Source: Acanthacorydalis orientalis (taxonomy: Eukaryota; Arthropoda; Insecta; Megaloptera; Corydalidae). Taken from it: a DNA stretch of 64,000 bases. Every line of letters begins with the position of its first letter. The first letter of the stretch is position 1. A program made the translations under genes and the position numbers. Shown piece by piece: positions 51,500 through 63,369 of this stretch. The notes under the pieces were generated by a model, which had not been told where the DNA came from, did not search any database, and saw only the letters and a list, made by a program, of their open reading frames with translations. The stretch spans positions 13,230,255 through 13,294,254 of the forward strand of contig CM068317.1 of the NCBI GenBank assembly GCA_034766995.1, given 5' to 3'.

Positions 51500-51914
51500 A
51501 GTGACAATACCATCTTCATTACTGCCGAAATTTGTATTTTAATTTATTTAGTTTTTAACACATACGTAAGAGAACCTATAAAACTTGCGATGGAGAAAAG
51601 CTTTCTTACTGATGCTGACGATGTTAGTGTAATGTTGAGCTTTAAAAACCAATGTTTTCAAAATAGAAAATTTATTGAGCATTTCAATATTTACACCACT
51701 AGTTCTACTATTGCATACTTATAAGTAAATAATGGTGATCAATGGCAAATAATGGTAAATACAGACAACTAATGGTAAGTGAGCTAGTGGTAAGTAATGA
51801 AGAGTAATGATGAAAAACCATTATGAAATAATGGTATTGGCAAAGGAAATCATTCACACTAACGGTAATGCTAACAACAATTCATTGCAAATATAATTCT
51901 TTTTTAAAGTTCTG

Positions 51915-51952
51915 TATGTATGTATGTATGTATGTATATGTATATGAGTGTG

Positions 51953-52010
<58 letters not shown>
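51915..52010. repeat. Microsatellite (GTAT)n then (TA)n
   Basis: Tract directly bordering the 5' break of the RTE copy at 52012. Confidence 0.95.
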
Positions 52011-52011
<1 letters not shown>

Positions 52012-52013
<2 letters not shown>

Positions 52014-53020
52014 GCATTGAAGAACCAGGGGATAGAGGGCACATATACCGAGCTGCTAGATAACATCTATAAAAAAGCAACGATGTCGGTGAAGCTACAT
52101 GAAGAAACAAGAAAGATAAAAATCGAGAAAGGTGTAAGACAGGGAGATGCAATTTCTCCGAAATTGTTTACTGCGGCCTTAGAAGAAGTATTCAAATCGC
52201 TCGAATGGGAGGACAAAGGAATCGAGATAAAGGGCGAAAGATTAAGCCATCTCCGGTTTGCCGATGATATAGTTATTTTCGCAAATACCCCGGAAGAGTT
52301 GCAAAAGAGGATAGAAGAACTAAACGATGCCAGTCAAAAAATCGGCCTCAACATGAATCATACAAAGACAAAAGTACTGTTCAATGCGTTTGTATGTCCG
52401 AAGAAAATTGAAATAAAAGGAACGGAAATAGAAGAAGTCACGAAATATGTTTATCTAGGCCAGCTTATCAACAGAGATGGATCATTCACGGAAGAAGTAA
52501 ATAGGAGAATAAAAATGGGATGGAGCTCTTTCGGACGGAACGCCACAATATTTAAATCAACAATCCCACTCTGTTTAAAGAAAAAAGTATTCGATCAGTG
52601 TATACTACCGGTCCTTACCTACGGCAGCGAAACATGGGTGCTTAACGCCAAAATAGTTCAAAGACTCCAAACAACACAACGAAGGATGGAACGATGCATG
52701 TTGGGAATAACAAGAAGAGATAGAAAGAGAATAGAATGGATACGAAAACAAACAGGAGTCACAGACATAATAAGAAGAGTAAAGAGTCTGAAATGGAAAT
52801 GGGCGGGACATATCGCAAGAAGAAAAGACAACTGATGGACAAGAGAAATTATTGACTGGGAACCAAGGAATATGAAAAGACCGAGAAAGAGACCAATGAA
52901 CAGATGGGATAAGGATATTAAACACTTTCTTGGAAAACTGTGGAAAAGAGAGGCACTGAATCGAACAAAATGAAAAATCATGGAAGAGGCCTTTATCCAG
53001 CAGTGGATTAACAGGGGCTG
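52012..53020 (+). pseudogene. RTE reverse transcriptase fragment
   Basis: Contains GVRQGDAISPKLFTAALEEV, the catalytic box FADDIVIFANTPEELQ, VYLGQLINRDGSF, then LPVLTYGSETWVLN and the C-terminal [16 protein letters not shown]. The endonuclease and the fingers are missing. Two in-frame stops (TGA at 52833, after KDN; TGA near 52971, after NRTK) interrupt the C-terminus, which still ends WINRG. Open from the TA repeat to 52835. Confidence 0.9.
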
Positions 53021-53030
53021 CTGCTGCTGA

Positions 53031-53032
<2 letters not shown>
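52012..53032 (+). mobile_element. RTE-clade retrotransposon, 5'-truncated, copy 2
   Basis: About 1 kb with the reverse transcriptase from the palm domain to the end. The 3' tail is (GCT)n/(GAT)n running into (TA)n; the 5' break also abuts (TA)n. Confidence 0.9.
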
Positions 53033-53101
<69 letters not shown>

Positions 53102-53114
53102 TATATATATATAT

Positions 53115-53163
<49 letters not shown>
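53033..53163. repeat. Microsatellite (TA)n
   Basis: Continues from the RTE copy 2 tail. Confidence 0.95.
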
Positions 53164-53173
<10 letters not shown>

Positions 53174-53225
53174 AGATTTTAGTGCCTGGCCCAAATTTCA
53201 CTAGTCTCCATTCGTTAAAAACCAA

Positions 53226-53582
53226 ATGTGTACTCTATATGGAAAATTTTTAGATTACAACTTACTAAACATAACAGTGGAGCAAACTAATCTACATGCT
53301 GAACAATATTTGGAAAGTCGTCTGAATTTGAAACAACATTCAAGATTAAAAAAATGGATGCCAACAAACAGTAATGAAATACGATTTGTGAATTACTTAC
53401 CAATAAAATTAAAAATTTTTCAAAGAAACAACCAAAAAAATTTATCATTTTGTTATAATTTAACTCAATCTTACAGCAAGTGCATTTACTGTGTTTTCGT
53501 CGAGTATACTCGTCATCGCCTAGAAATAATTAAGCACACCAGTGCACATTCTCAAAATAAAACAAAACGCTTAAGAGGTTAG
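53226..53582 (+). pseudogene. piggyBac-like deletion derivative, copy 2
   Basis: 118 codons: LDYNLLNITVEQTNLHAEQY, LKKWMPTNSNEIRF, then LPIKLKIFQRNNQKNLSFCY and YSKCIYCVFVEYTRHRLEII. It has the same internal junction as copy 1 but is free of stops. N-terminal piggyBac-like part fused to a C-terminal part with a CxxC pair; no catalytic core. Assignment rests on pattern and is moderate. Confidence 0.5.
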
Positions 53583-53948
53583 TTACATAGAGTGAAAATG
53601 GTATATACAGATCTATTTCCTTTAGAGTCCAAACAAGTAAACAAAGATAATAATATCAAACGTAATGTTTATGTCTATATAACTATCCTTATCAAATATT
53701 TATTGAAAAGTATAATTAATACATATACGGCAGATAAGAACAATTGAATTATCTTTCAACACGTTGATCACCCACCGCAGATAGGGCGTATTCCCTGTGA
53801 GACCCAAATTCACGCTACACTTTTGCCAGTTATCCAACACGCTTGATACTGAGATCCTACTGTAGTTTATTTTTTTAAAAAAACGGTATATTTTTGGAAT
53901 CTATTTTATTTTCATTAAAAAAAGACTTCAATAAAACGTGAAATGATA

Positions 53949-55241
53949 TTAGGTGTTAGAATTAATTCGTAGCGTTTAACAAGAGATGGCGTAGGAAGTA
54001 CATTCTTCCATTGTTCCCTTTAACCAAATATTCCCCGTAAGACAGCTGTGCTTAGGCGTCAGTTTCTGTATATGTCATTTGGTTGAACCGTAAATAACAA
54101 CACTTTGTACTTTATCGAATATGTCGAATTTCGTGCCGGATAAATTGTTTTTGCGGGGAGTTCTACTTCAATACACTAACATGAAAAAAAGTGCTGCCGA
54201 AAGTCATCGTATTTTAGTGGAAGTTTATGGTGATGACCATGCTCTAGCTGAGCAAACGTGTCGGAAGTGGTTTGCACGTTTTAAAAGTGGTGATTTCGAC
54301 TCGGAAGACAAGGAACGACCTGGACAGCCGAAAAAGTTCGACGATGAAGAATTGGAGGCATTGCTTAATGAAGACCCATGTCAAACACTTCAAGAATTGT
54401 CTGAATCGTTGGGAGTTGACTTGTCAACGGTAGGAAAACGCCTTAAAGCCATGGGAATGATCCAAAAGCAAGGAAATTGGGTCCCATACGAATTGAAACC
54501 GAGGGACGTTGAAAGGCGTTTTTCTACCTGTGAACTGCTGCTTCAACGGGAGAAAAGGAAGAGATTTTTGCATCGAATTGTCACGGGCGATGAAAAGTGG
54601 ATCAATTACGACAATCCCAAGCGCAGAAAGTCATGGGTTAAGCCCGGCCAACCATCAACACCAGCGGCGAAGCCAAATATCCATGGATCCAAGCTCATGC
54701 TCTGTATTTGGTGGGATCATAAGGGTGTGATGGTCTACTATGACCTGCTCAAACCGAATGAAACCATCACTGGGGATCGCTACCGACTGCAATTGATGCG
54801 TTTGAGTCGTGCATTGAAGGAAAAACGGCCGGAATACTTTGAAAGACACGACAAAATGATTTTGCAGCACGACAATGTTCGTCCGCACGTCGCAAAACCG
54901 GTCAAAACATACTTGGAAACGCTCAAACGGGAACTCCTACCCCACCCGCCGTATTCTCCAGATATTACACCTTCTGATTACCACTTATTTTGATCGATGA
55001 GTCATGGCCTGACTGGGCAGAAGCTCACTTCTTATGAACATTGCAAAAAAAGGCTCGATTCGTGGATAGCATCTAAGGACGAGGCGTTCTTCCGACATGG
55101 TATTCGTCGCCTGCCCGAAAGATGGGAAAAAGTAGTTGCTAACAATGGACAATACTTTGAATGATATGTTTTTTCAATTCCATTTAAAATAAACGATCCT
55201 TTTTCATGAAGAAAACGGTACGAATTAATTCCAACACCCGA
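53949..55241 (+). mobile_element. Full-length mauritiana/mellifera-type mariner (family D)
   Basis: 1293 bp between TA sites, with ends ttaggtgttagaattaattc and, on the minus strand, tcgggtgttggaattaattc. Length and gene layout are those of a complete mariner. It is one of the few copies here without adjacent (TA)n. Confidence 0.93.
54121..55164 (+). pseudogene. Mariner transposase with one premature stop
   Basis: 347 codons in a single frame from MSNFVPDKLFLRGVLLQYTN to NNGQYFE, the usual family length. HTH domains: AAESHRILVEVYGDD and VDLSTVGKRLKAMG; linker WVPYELKPRD; catalytic D in VTGDEKWINYD, D in LQHDNVRPHVAK, D in PDITPSDYHLF. A TGA at 54991-54993 follows HLF where the family normally has arginine, consistent with a CGA to TGA change at a CpG. 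It is the only stop, so the copy looks recently inactivated. Confidence 0.9.
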
Positions 55242-55666
55242 TAAAAAAAAGGCATATTAATAATTTCCACGACAAGGATCTACCAACAATTTAGACATCG
55301 TACAATTAAGGAAGAAACTACACAAAATTAATAATACTTTAAAAGTTTAACGGTTAAATGATTATTTTTAAGCAAAAGATAATCATTTCACCGCTGTTAT
55401 GAACTCTTTTTTCAAGAGCTCGTAAACTTTTAAGCGGAAGTGCATGCACATACAAAATAATGAAAAATATTCAATACACCAAATTAATTCAAAATAAATT
55501 CGTGACTATCTCCGAAATAATATATCGCTTCTTGGCACACAACTGAGTAAGCTTTCATTGCGTACCGCAATTTAAACGATGAACCCTTATTTTATACGAC
55601 GTTTCTGGCTACGCATGACATGGTGAATAAATTCTGAAGCATCAATATTCAATCACTGGACCACCT

Positions 55667-55722
<56 letters not shown>

Positions 55723-56533
55723 TAAATTTTAATTATTTATATTTTTTTAATGAGTTTCTGGCAGCGATATCGAATATCTAATCTGTGATGCGCGTCTAGA
55801 GTCATCCGACACCGCTGCATCAAATGTTATTTACAGCGCAACATGAAATCCGAGATAATTTTAAACAGTTCACCCTCATCACATATTAAATTACCGCATT
55901 ACCGTCGTTTATCGGCTGTATTTGCTTCGTCTTCGGGTGAAAAATATTTCAAAACAAGTATTATGTATTTGCTTACGTTTGTTCAAATATACGTTGTTTT
56001 TTTCCCTCCGGCGGAACGCGACTCGTGTTTTAATGATTATTTACATATAATGGGCACTGAGAAATTGTTTTATAAGGGTAGGAACATTTTGTTCTATATG
56101 CACATTTTTATTCTGAAATTATAATCAATTTTGTTTACTGCTGTGTATTAAAAAATAATAAAAAAGTTCGAGTGACCGGACAAAATTGATAACAAAACCA
56201 GTTTGTGAGTAACGGTTTTAACTCTTTCATAACTAACGGGGTACATGTGTCCTACCGATCTTCAAAAAATTCCTGTTGAGGAAATACTTGACGTAGTGAA
56301 TCTACTATAAAATACTGAGGAGATAAAACTTCCCAGGACTATATCTTTTATCCAAGATGTCGGAAAATTCTTGGACAATAATTTTGATTAATTTTAACAA
56401 CCCCTTAAAGCGATTAATTACCATTTACCAAAATTAATTAAAATAAAAAAATCGAATTGAAAGGGTTAAACTTGAAAAGTATGAAAGATTTGAGAAATCC
56501 AGTTAAGTTTTTTTTCTTGACTGTCCTGTAGTA
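55242..56533. other. Unassigned stretch
   Basis: No recognisable gene. (TA)n at 55671-55718. An open frame of 93 codons at 55843-56124 has no feature I recognise and is probably chance. Confidence 0.5.
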
Positions 56534-57740
56534 CGAGATTTGGAAATTTAATTCCAGGATTGACGCTACAGCACTGGAGTCACGTGAAATTACATTAAAA
56601 CGTCATATATAGTTCATAGTTTTATCAATAGATGGTGGTGAATCGAAGATCAAACAACTGTTATTTTTTCCGCAAGAAGCAAGCACGTACATCGTGTTTT
56701 TGTCAGTCGTCATGGAATGAGTGAATATTAAATTTTGCTGGAAATTAGAGAAAACTGCAACAGAATCTTATGAAATGTTGAAAACTTTTTACGGTGATAA
56801 TACTTGATGTTGTTCTAATGTGCTTGAATAGTTTAAAGATTGGTTTAGCTAGTAGGGTTTTAGAGCACTTCAACAGCTACGGTTATATTAGAGCCCGAAC
56901 ACAAATACAATTTTAAAAAAAGCACACCCCGTTTGCGAACTTGGGTTCGAATCATCACTTAATTCGAACTCTCAAGAATAGAGTGCCAAACCCTTAAAAG
57001 TATTCCATTAAAACAATATTTCTGTCAATTAGAGATAAAAAGAAACTCATATACAAGAACTGGACTTGTAAAATACCAAATCTTAATTGGACAATACGTA
57101 TAAATATAATAAAAAGAGATGAAACTGTTCAGGACAATAATTTTTTTTAAATAATGTGACCTGACATTAGGATTCACTGGATTTTTCATGAAGAACACGT
57201 TAAAATAAACCTGAAGGCTTCACATGTATGACGATACAACATGTTACAATATCAAGATTGGAAACGTTAAATCATACTAAAAAGTACCGGGCGTCCTTTG
57301 TACTCTCGAAATGCAGATTCTATTACAAAATATCGTGAAATTGTGGCAAAAAAAATCACTGAATAACCTTCCGAATGAACGCAGATGAGTTGAATATCAA
57401 TAAGGAAACGATTTAACAAATTGCAAATGAAGATTTGGGAAAGAGGAAGATCTGTACAAAGTCCGTCTCACACAATCTTACGGATGAGCAAAAACAGAGA
57501 AGAGTTGCATCAGTCAGACTTGTCGCGACAAATTTTCTTAACTACATTGTCACTGGTGATGAGTCATAAGTGTTTCAGTACGATCTTAAGACATAACGTC
57601 AGTGTATGCAGTGGATTGGAAAATTATCATCAGAATCCAAACAGTTTCGATTGCAAAAATCCAAAATCACAACCATGCTGATTACTTTTTTCGACAAACA
57701 GGATGTGATCCATAAATAATTTATCCCTGAAAACCAAACA

Positions 57741-58253
57741 GTTAACCCATTGTCAAATTGTACATGTGTATGTGTAGTTGCAGGTGCAGCGTCATGGCAA
57801 CGATACGTTGCTTAGTTACACAAACAAGCATCAATTGTTTAATAATAAATAAAGAGTATTAGTATCAGTTTGTCACTCGGGATTTTTATTTAGAGATATT
57901 GCAATACATTTACACAATTAGAATATTTTACCCGTTCCTTTTAAGAAAACACCCATTAAACGCCGCTACGCAAAATCGTAACAATTTTCGAAAACTCTTA
58001 ACACGGTTTGTCTCTAGATCTCTTCTCATTGATTTGGCGTTAGAAGGAAAAAAATTAAAAATTTTGGTTTTCCACAGAGAGATGTTTACATACACAACAG
58101 TGGCAACTAATGTTAGCATTTATCAAAAAAAAAAATCAAAAGTAAATAAAAACTCATCTTTTTTTAAAATTTTAAATTCATTTATTTTATTAAAATCCAA
58201 AATAAATGCCGTGATAGCTGCTAAAACACTTCGGGCAGAGAAAAACGTGTCAC

Positions 58254-58255
<2 letters not shown>
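57741..58255. other. Unassigned insert inside mariner G
   Basis: Sequence not belonging to the mariner. No protein match. Contains aataaataaagagtattagt followed by tcagtttgtcactcggg, which might be the end of a retroelement, but no repeat partner is visible. Confidence 0.35.
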
Positions 58256-58306
<51 letters not shown>

Positions 58307-58309
58307 GTG

Positions 58310-58352
<43 letters not shown>
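58256..58352. repeat. Microsatellite (TA)n
   Basis: Directly before RTE copy 4; a second tract follows at 58489-58558. Confidence 0.95.
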
Positions 58353-58355
<3 letters not shown>

Positions 58356-58416
58356 TCATCATCTTCAGCCTCTGTTAATCCACTGCTGGATAAAGGCCTC
58401 TTTCATGATTTTCCAT
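58353..58416 (-). mobile_element. RTE 3' fragment, copy 4
   Basis: The reverse complement carries ccactgctggataaaggcct and the (GAT)n tail, as in the copies at 30727, 46268 and 52012. (TA)n abuts the tail at 58256-58352. It breaks off after the gattttccat stretch. Confidence 0.8.
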
Positions 58417-58488
58417 TTTTATTTGTACTCATCATATAAGGTTTGGGATCATGACACCACGCTGATCCCACTTGCGTGTTGGAGAGTA

Positions 58489-58561
<73 letters not shown>

Positions 58562-59141
58562 TTAAAAGAAATTATTTTTAACAGAGAAAAAAATTCCAAA
58601 ACTAATGTTCCTTATACGGAACAGTGGCGCTCAATGGGTTAATAGTAGTACGTTCTACGTTGAAGTGATGAAGAGATAATTTCAGCGCATTTCTTGAGTG
58701 CGACCGCAATTTCGAGATGATTTCTTGTTGCATGACAATGCACCTGCCTATTGTGCACTGATTGTGAAGTCATTTATCATGAAATATAGCGTTATTGAGA
58801 TAAATCACATCATATTCACCTGACTTGGTAATAGGAGACTTTTTCTTTTACACTAAAAACTGTTCTCAAAGGAAAACGATTTCAGTATGTAGAAAATATT
58901 AAGAGAAATGTAGCCGCCGAATTGAAAACAGTTTCATTGGATGTCTTTCCCGACTGTTTACAAAAATTTTTAGAACGTTGCAATAAGTGTGTTAAAGTAA
59001 ACGGAAATTACTTCAAATAAATATCAAACATTTTTCGTGTTACTCAAATTGTGTTTCTTTTCATTATTTTAATCCGGGAATTAAATTACCAAACCTCGTA
59101 TACTATTTATTAATTACTACAATTACACTCGGTTACAATGA

Positions 59142-59142
59142 G

Positions 59143-59192
<50 letters not shown>
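59142..59192. repeat. Microsatellite (TA)n
   Basis: Isolated TA tract shortly after mariner G. Confidence 0.93.
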
Positions 59193-59193
<1 letters not shown>

Positions 59194-59367
59194 CAAGTTC
59201 GTAGTTATTGAAAGAGAATCGATGTTAATTTGTACATATTTACATACATACATTTATTATTATAATGAGCTTATTTCACAGATATACCAAGCGAGTTCAG
59301 TGATTTTTGACACTATTATAATTTACAAGTTAAATCAAAAATGTATCTAACACCTATACTATAAATT

Positions 59368-59797
59368 TTAGGTTGGTTGAAAAATAATTGCGGTTTATAA
59401 CGTTCAAATATTAAGTGTTTTAAGTGGTCCACAACTGATGAGTGACTAGCGCCTAACTTTTGTGCAAGCTCTGGAATTGTTGTGGGCGGTTCTGATTCAA
59501 CTAACGTCTTCAGTTGGTCGTTACGAACTCTAGAAAGGCGCCCGCGACCTTCATCTTCAAAGCTCTCATTCCTATCACGAAATTTTTGGAACCACCATTG
59601 CACCGTTCGTTCCTTAACAATACACACACCAAAACATTGTTTAGTTTATGAGCAGTTTCTGCTACTTTACCATCCGTTTTGAATTCATACAAAAAATCAC
59701 CTTATTTGCTTCTTCTCCATCTTTAATTTAATACCCCAATTTGAAGTAAAATTAACATAAAAACCAAAGTCGATGTTACCAAAATACAGACCGAAAA
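59368..59797 (-). mobile_element. Mariner family E fragment (N-terminal half)
   Basis: The low end is ttaggttggttgaaaaataa. The minus strand encodes IVKERTVQWWFQKFRDRNES, FEDEGRG and LVESEPPTTIPELAQKLGA with HSSVVDHLKH, the first and second HTH. The catalytic domain is deleted, joining the HTH directly to the 3' end. A frame change lies near 59630. Confidence 0.8.
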
Positions 59798-60150
59798 TAA
59801 TGGCGACTGTATTTCGGGACGCAGAAGGCATTCTTTTAATTGAATAAAAAAGAAAAGGATGTCAGCATAACCGTAAAAGGCTACGCGTCGAATATTCTTC
59901 GACCTTAAGAAGTCATTAAAAAAGGGGGAAAATGGTTAAAAGGTGATCTTTTTTTGGAAGACAATGCTCCCGTACACCGAAGTCAAATTGCGATAGCTGT
60001 TGTGACTGAGTCGTCATCTGGACGATTTAATTTTTAAAACATAATTCCCATTAATGTTCTTTGTTTTCAGTAACAAAAATTACTCACAGAAAACCCATGT
60101 TTTAGTATAAATTTTTCAAAAGTGCATTTTATTCTAGAACACTCTGTATA
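59798..60150 (+). mobile_element. Mariner catalytic-domain fragment
   Basis: The plus strand begins MATVFRDAEGILLIE and, after stops, reads LFLEDNAPVHRSQIAIAVVT, the second catalytic block of a mariner. Nothing further is conserved. Confidence 0.6.
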
Positions 60151-60257
60151 ATATAACTGTTTATTGATTTTTATTTATCAATAAAAAATATATTGGAACA
60201 GATGACGAGAGAATATTTTTTGGAATCACTGATAAATTGAACTGTTTTTCTGACACT

Positions 60258-60269
60258 ATATATATACGA

Positions 60270-60355
<86 letters not shown>

Positions 60356-60416
60356 TTGTGTGTGTATGTATGTATGTATGTATGTGTGTGTGTGTGTGTG
60401 TGTGTATGTATAAGTA

Positions 60417-60480
<64 letters not shown>
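60258..60480. repeat. Microsatellite (TA)n (GT)n (GA)n (TA)n
   Basis: Compound tract of about 220 bp; no neighbouring element recognised. Confidence 0.93.
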
Positions 60481-60481
<1 letters not shown>

Positions 60482-60944
60482 TTTTTTTATTAACTTCATT
60501 TCATTCGCCCCACTTTGTACTTTTCAATCAATAGAAAAACATAAAGATAGAGCAAATGTGTAGATAATATTCTTCCCCTTTGTATAACTAAAGTTAATGT
60601 TAAGAACATCAAAACATGTCAAAAGATAGAAGCCTTACAAATCAGTGGATTAAATTAAGCTGTTGATTATTAGTACAGCGCTAATATATAAATTACAAAA
60701 ACAACTTAAAGTCTTTACCTTTAAACTTACGGAAATATTTAAACGTTATTTATGGTGCAATGAATGGAATGTTCCTAAAATGCATTTCCGACAACCACAC
60801 TAATCTCGTTACTATGAATAAATTAGTTTTGTGGATTTGGAGAAATTTATATTCGGAAATAAATTAGGAAAATTCGTTCTATTTCAACTTCAGGTTTTTC
60901 GTTAAAAATACAGTTACAGCGAACTAAATTTCACTTCCTCCGGT

Positions 60945-61012
60945 TGGTAGAAAAATAATTACGGTTTTTGTTTTCTGAATTCTAACCTTATTTTTTTTGA
61001 ATGAAATTATTA
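60945..61012. repeat. Mariner family E end fragment
   Basis: ggttggtagaaaaataatta and gttttctgaattctaacctt match the family E 5' end at 61404, then identity stops. Confidence 0.65.
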
Positions 61013-61403
61013 ATTAATTTATATTATTATATTATATAATTTACATTATTTCATTATTCAAATGAATAATGAAAAAAAGTAAGCAAAATCATCATCATGA
61101 TCAGTCCTGATGATCTACTATCGAATAAAATCTTTTTCAAAATTCTTCTAATTTTAAATGCCGTGTCTATCTTCTTTACAAATTTATAATATATTTATTT
61201 CACTTAGTTTTTGATTTTTTCTTCTGATTTTTGTACATCTCTTAGAACACAATTAATATTTTATTTTGTAAATAAATTGTCTTTTTCTTAAATATATTCT
61301 ACTATAGCCCATTTCCATCTTAAGCTATTAAATCTGCAATATAGTTTTGGCACTGTGTCAAATTCACTTTCAAAAATGAATTTTTCACTTACTTCACAAA
61401 CTA

Positions 61404-61907
61404 CAAGGTTGATAGAAAAATAAATGGGTGTTTGTTTTCCGAATTCTAACCTTAATTTTTTTCAATAAAAGAGTCATTTCATCTGTTCATATCAATTAAT
61501 ATCATTTTAAAGTGATTTTTTCGGTCTGTATTTTGGTAACACCGATATTGTTTTTTATTATTAATTTTGTTTCAAATTGGGCTATTGGATTAAAGGTGGA
61601 AAAGAAGCAAATAGGAGCAATTTTTTTATCAGTTCAAAACGGGTGGTAAAGCAGCAGAAATTGCTCGTAAACTGAACGATGCTTTCAGTATGGGCATTGG
61701 TTAAGGAACATACAGAGCAATGGTGGTTCCAAAAATTTCGAGCCTTGAAGATGAAGGTCGAGAGCGTTTTTCAGTTCATAACGACCAACTGAACGCGTTA
61801 GTCATTCAACAGTTCTAGATCACTTAAAACAGCTAGAAAACTCAAAAAAGTAGTATATGTATATAAATTTGAAGGTCATAAACCGAAATTATTTTCTATC
61901 AATCTAA
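61404..61907 (+). mobile_element. Mariner family E deletion derivative, 504 bp
   Basis: TA-flanked, with ends caaggttgatagaaaaataa and, on the minus strand, ttagattgatagaaaataat. It retains the leader and a broken N-terminus (FKTGGKAAEIARKLND, EQWWFQKF) and joins it to the last part before the 3' end. The left flank (61361-61403) looks like an arm of MITE family M, so it may have inserted into one. Confidence 0.8.
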
Positions 61908-61994
61908 TATAAACCAAAATATAATCAGAAATACTTAATTGACTGACGAGTACAATTAACTTAACAGATTATTAAAATACAGTTCCTAACACAA

Positions 61995-62150
61995 ATTCCC
62001 TTTCCCAAACAATTTTTTTCTCGCTCTGAAAACCACAAAAAATTAGTTGTGGTCACAATGATTTAATAGTTATTTTTGAACCTTTTTGACTAAAAGAAAT
62101 TTTTCTGATTTGTGAGGTGAAAAAAGAAGTTGTTTTTGAAAATAAATGAT
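61995..62150. repeat. MITE family M, degraded copy
   Basis: caatttttttctcgctctga and tttgtgaggtgaaaaaagaa are the outer arms. The core is short. Confidence 0.45.
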
Positions 62151-62274
62151 TAAAGTTAGATAAATATTCAAAGCTTTTAAACAACAATATTTCCAAGAGG
62201 TAAAACTGAATAAATTAAAAGTTTGACATTCTACACTTTCATAATTTCTTTTTCACTTTTCGGAAATAATACAT

Positions 62275-62475
62275 TTTGCTATAATTAAAATGTTCAATAA
62301 TTAATTACTGATCATTCTAATTATAGCTTATAAATTATTATAGCGAATCACCCCGTCAAAAAGTTCATAATCAATAATCGAAATGACCAGTAATCAATTA
62401 CTGAACATTTTAATCGCAACGAAATGCCGTATTGTTTCTCAAGAGTGAAAATTAATTTGTGAAAGTGAATTTATC
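62275..62475. repeat. MITE family M, degraded copy
   Basis: taaaatgttcaataattaat on the left faces ttactgaacattttaatcgc on the right. The outer end is ttaatttgtgaaagtgaatt. Confidence 0.5.
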
Positions 62476-62665
62476 ATCAGTTCTAAAAACTATAATTATA
62501 CTTATACTCTTATTTTCTTTTTACGTTTTGTATTTCGGGAAAATCTTCATAATATATATTTTTTAGATTAATAATTACAAATAATATTAATGAATGCAAT
62601 CAGTGAAACATCTTGAAATAATTACATTCATTTTGAATGAAACAGCCAATTCATCAATTAGGATA

Positions 62666-63369
62666 CGAGGTCAGACAATTAAGTAATGCGACAAAATTCA
62701 AAAATCGATTATATTTAAAAATTAAGGTACATCGCTGCGATCCCCTTCAAAGTAGTCCCCTCCCGCATCTATACACGCCAAAAACTGAGAGACACTGAAC
62801 GCACTGTGACAGGGAGCATTGTCGTGATGCAGAACCCAAGTCTTCGCGATCTCTGGACGCACTCTGAGCACCCTTTTTCGTAATTTTTCGATCACATTGC
62901 GGTAGAATACTTGATTTACGGTTTGTCCAGGTGGAACGAACTCTTTGTGAACCATCCCTTTGCTGTCGAAGAAGCAAATCAACATGGTTTTCATTTTAAA
63001 ATCGCCTTTTTTAAAATCGCCTTTTTTAAAATGGCCTTTTTTAAAATCGGCATGCCACCGAAGCACCTGACTACGACTCAGGACATCACTACCATACACT
63101 TTAAGCACTTTTTCATAAGTTTCTGTCGCGGTTTCGCCGAGTTTTGCACAAAATTTTATCGCGCACCGTTGCTCTAAATTTCTCTGTTCCATTTTCGTGA
63201 CATGCACTACTCGCGCGTTGTTACAAAACACTAAACAGCTAGCGAAGAAATGATCGTACGAGGGTGGTCAAGGTCTCAATCGAGAGAGTAGGGATCTGCT
63301 ATTAGGTTCGCAGTGTTACCACAGGCCGAGAAAAAAAAATCGGTCGCATTACTTAATTGTCGGACTTCG
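62666..63369 (-). mobile_element. Mariner family A, copy 2, further deleted
   Basis: 704 bp between TA sites, with the same 5' end as copy 1 (cgaggtcagacaattaagta) and a slightly mutated other end (cgaagtccgacaattaagta). It shares the large in-frame deletion of copy 1 and has lost about 235 bp more of the C-terminal half, plus a short stretch near the end. No (TA)n flanks. Confidence 0.92.
62722..63192 (-). pseudogene. Mariner family A transposase, twice deleted, still open
   Basis: From MEQRNLEQRCAIKFCAKLGE (start 63192) the frame stays open to GDRSDVP. After HHDNAPCHSAFSVSQFLA it jumps to CIDAGGDYFEGD, so the third catalytic D is lost as well as the first. A lysine-rich motif is expanded here (KKGHFKKGDFKKGDF). 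It retains the N-terminal DNA-binding part. Confidence 0.85.

Larger units (their letters stand above)
56534..59098 (+). mobile_element. Mariner (family G), degraded and split by later insertions
   Basis: The outer ends match (cgagatttggaaatttaatt, and cgaggtttggtaatttaatt on the minus strand) with TA at both sides. The left part (to about 57740) holds an N-terminus (NIKFCWKLEKTATESYEMLK) and scrambled middle parts. The right part (58625 on) holds HDNAPAYCALIVKSF-type sequence and NVAAELKTVSLDVFPDCLQK to the end NGNYFK. The interval between contains (TA)n, an RTE fragment and unassigned sequence. Confidence 0.75.

Noticed and set aside
55843..56124. 93-codon open frame on the plus strand
   Set aside because: No recognisable domain, no splice context and no relation to neighbours; frames of this length are expected by chance.
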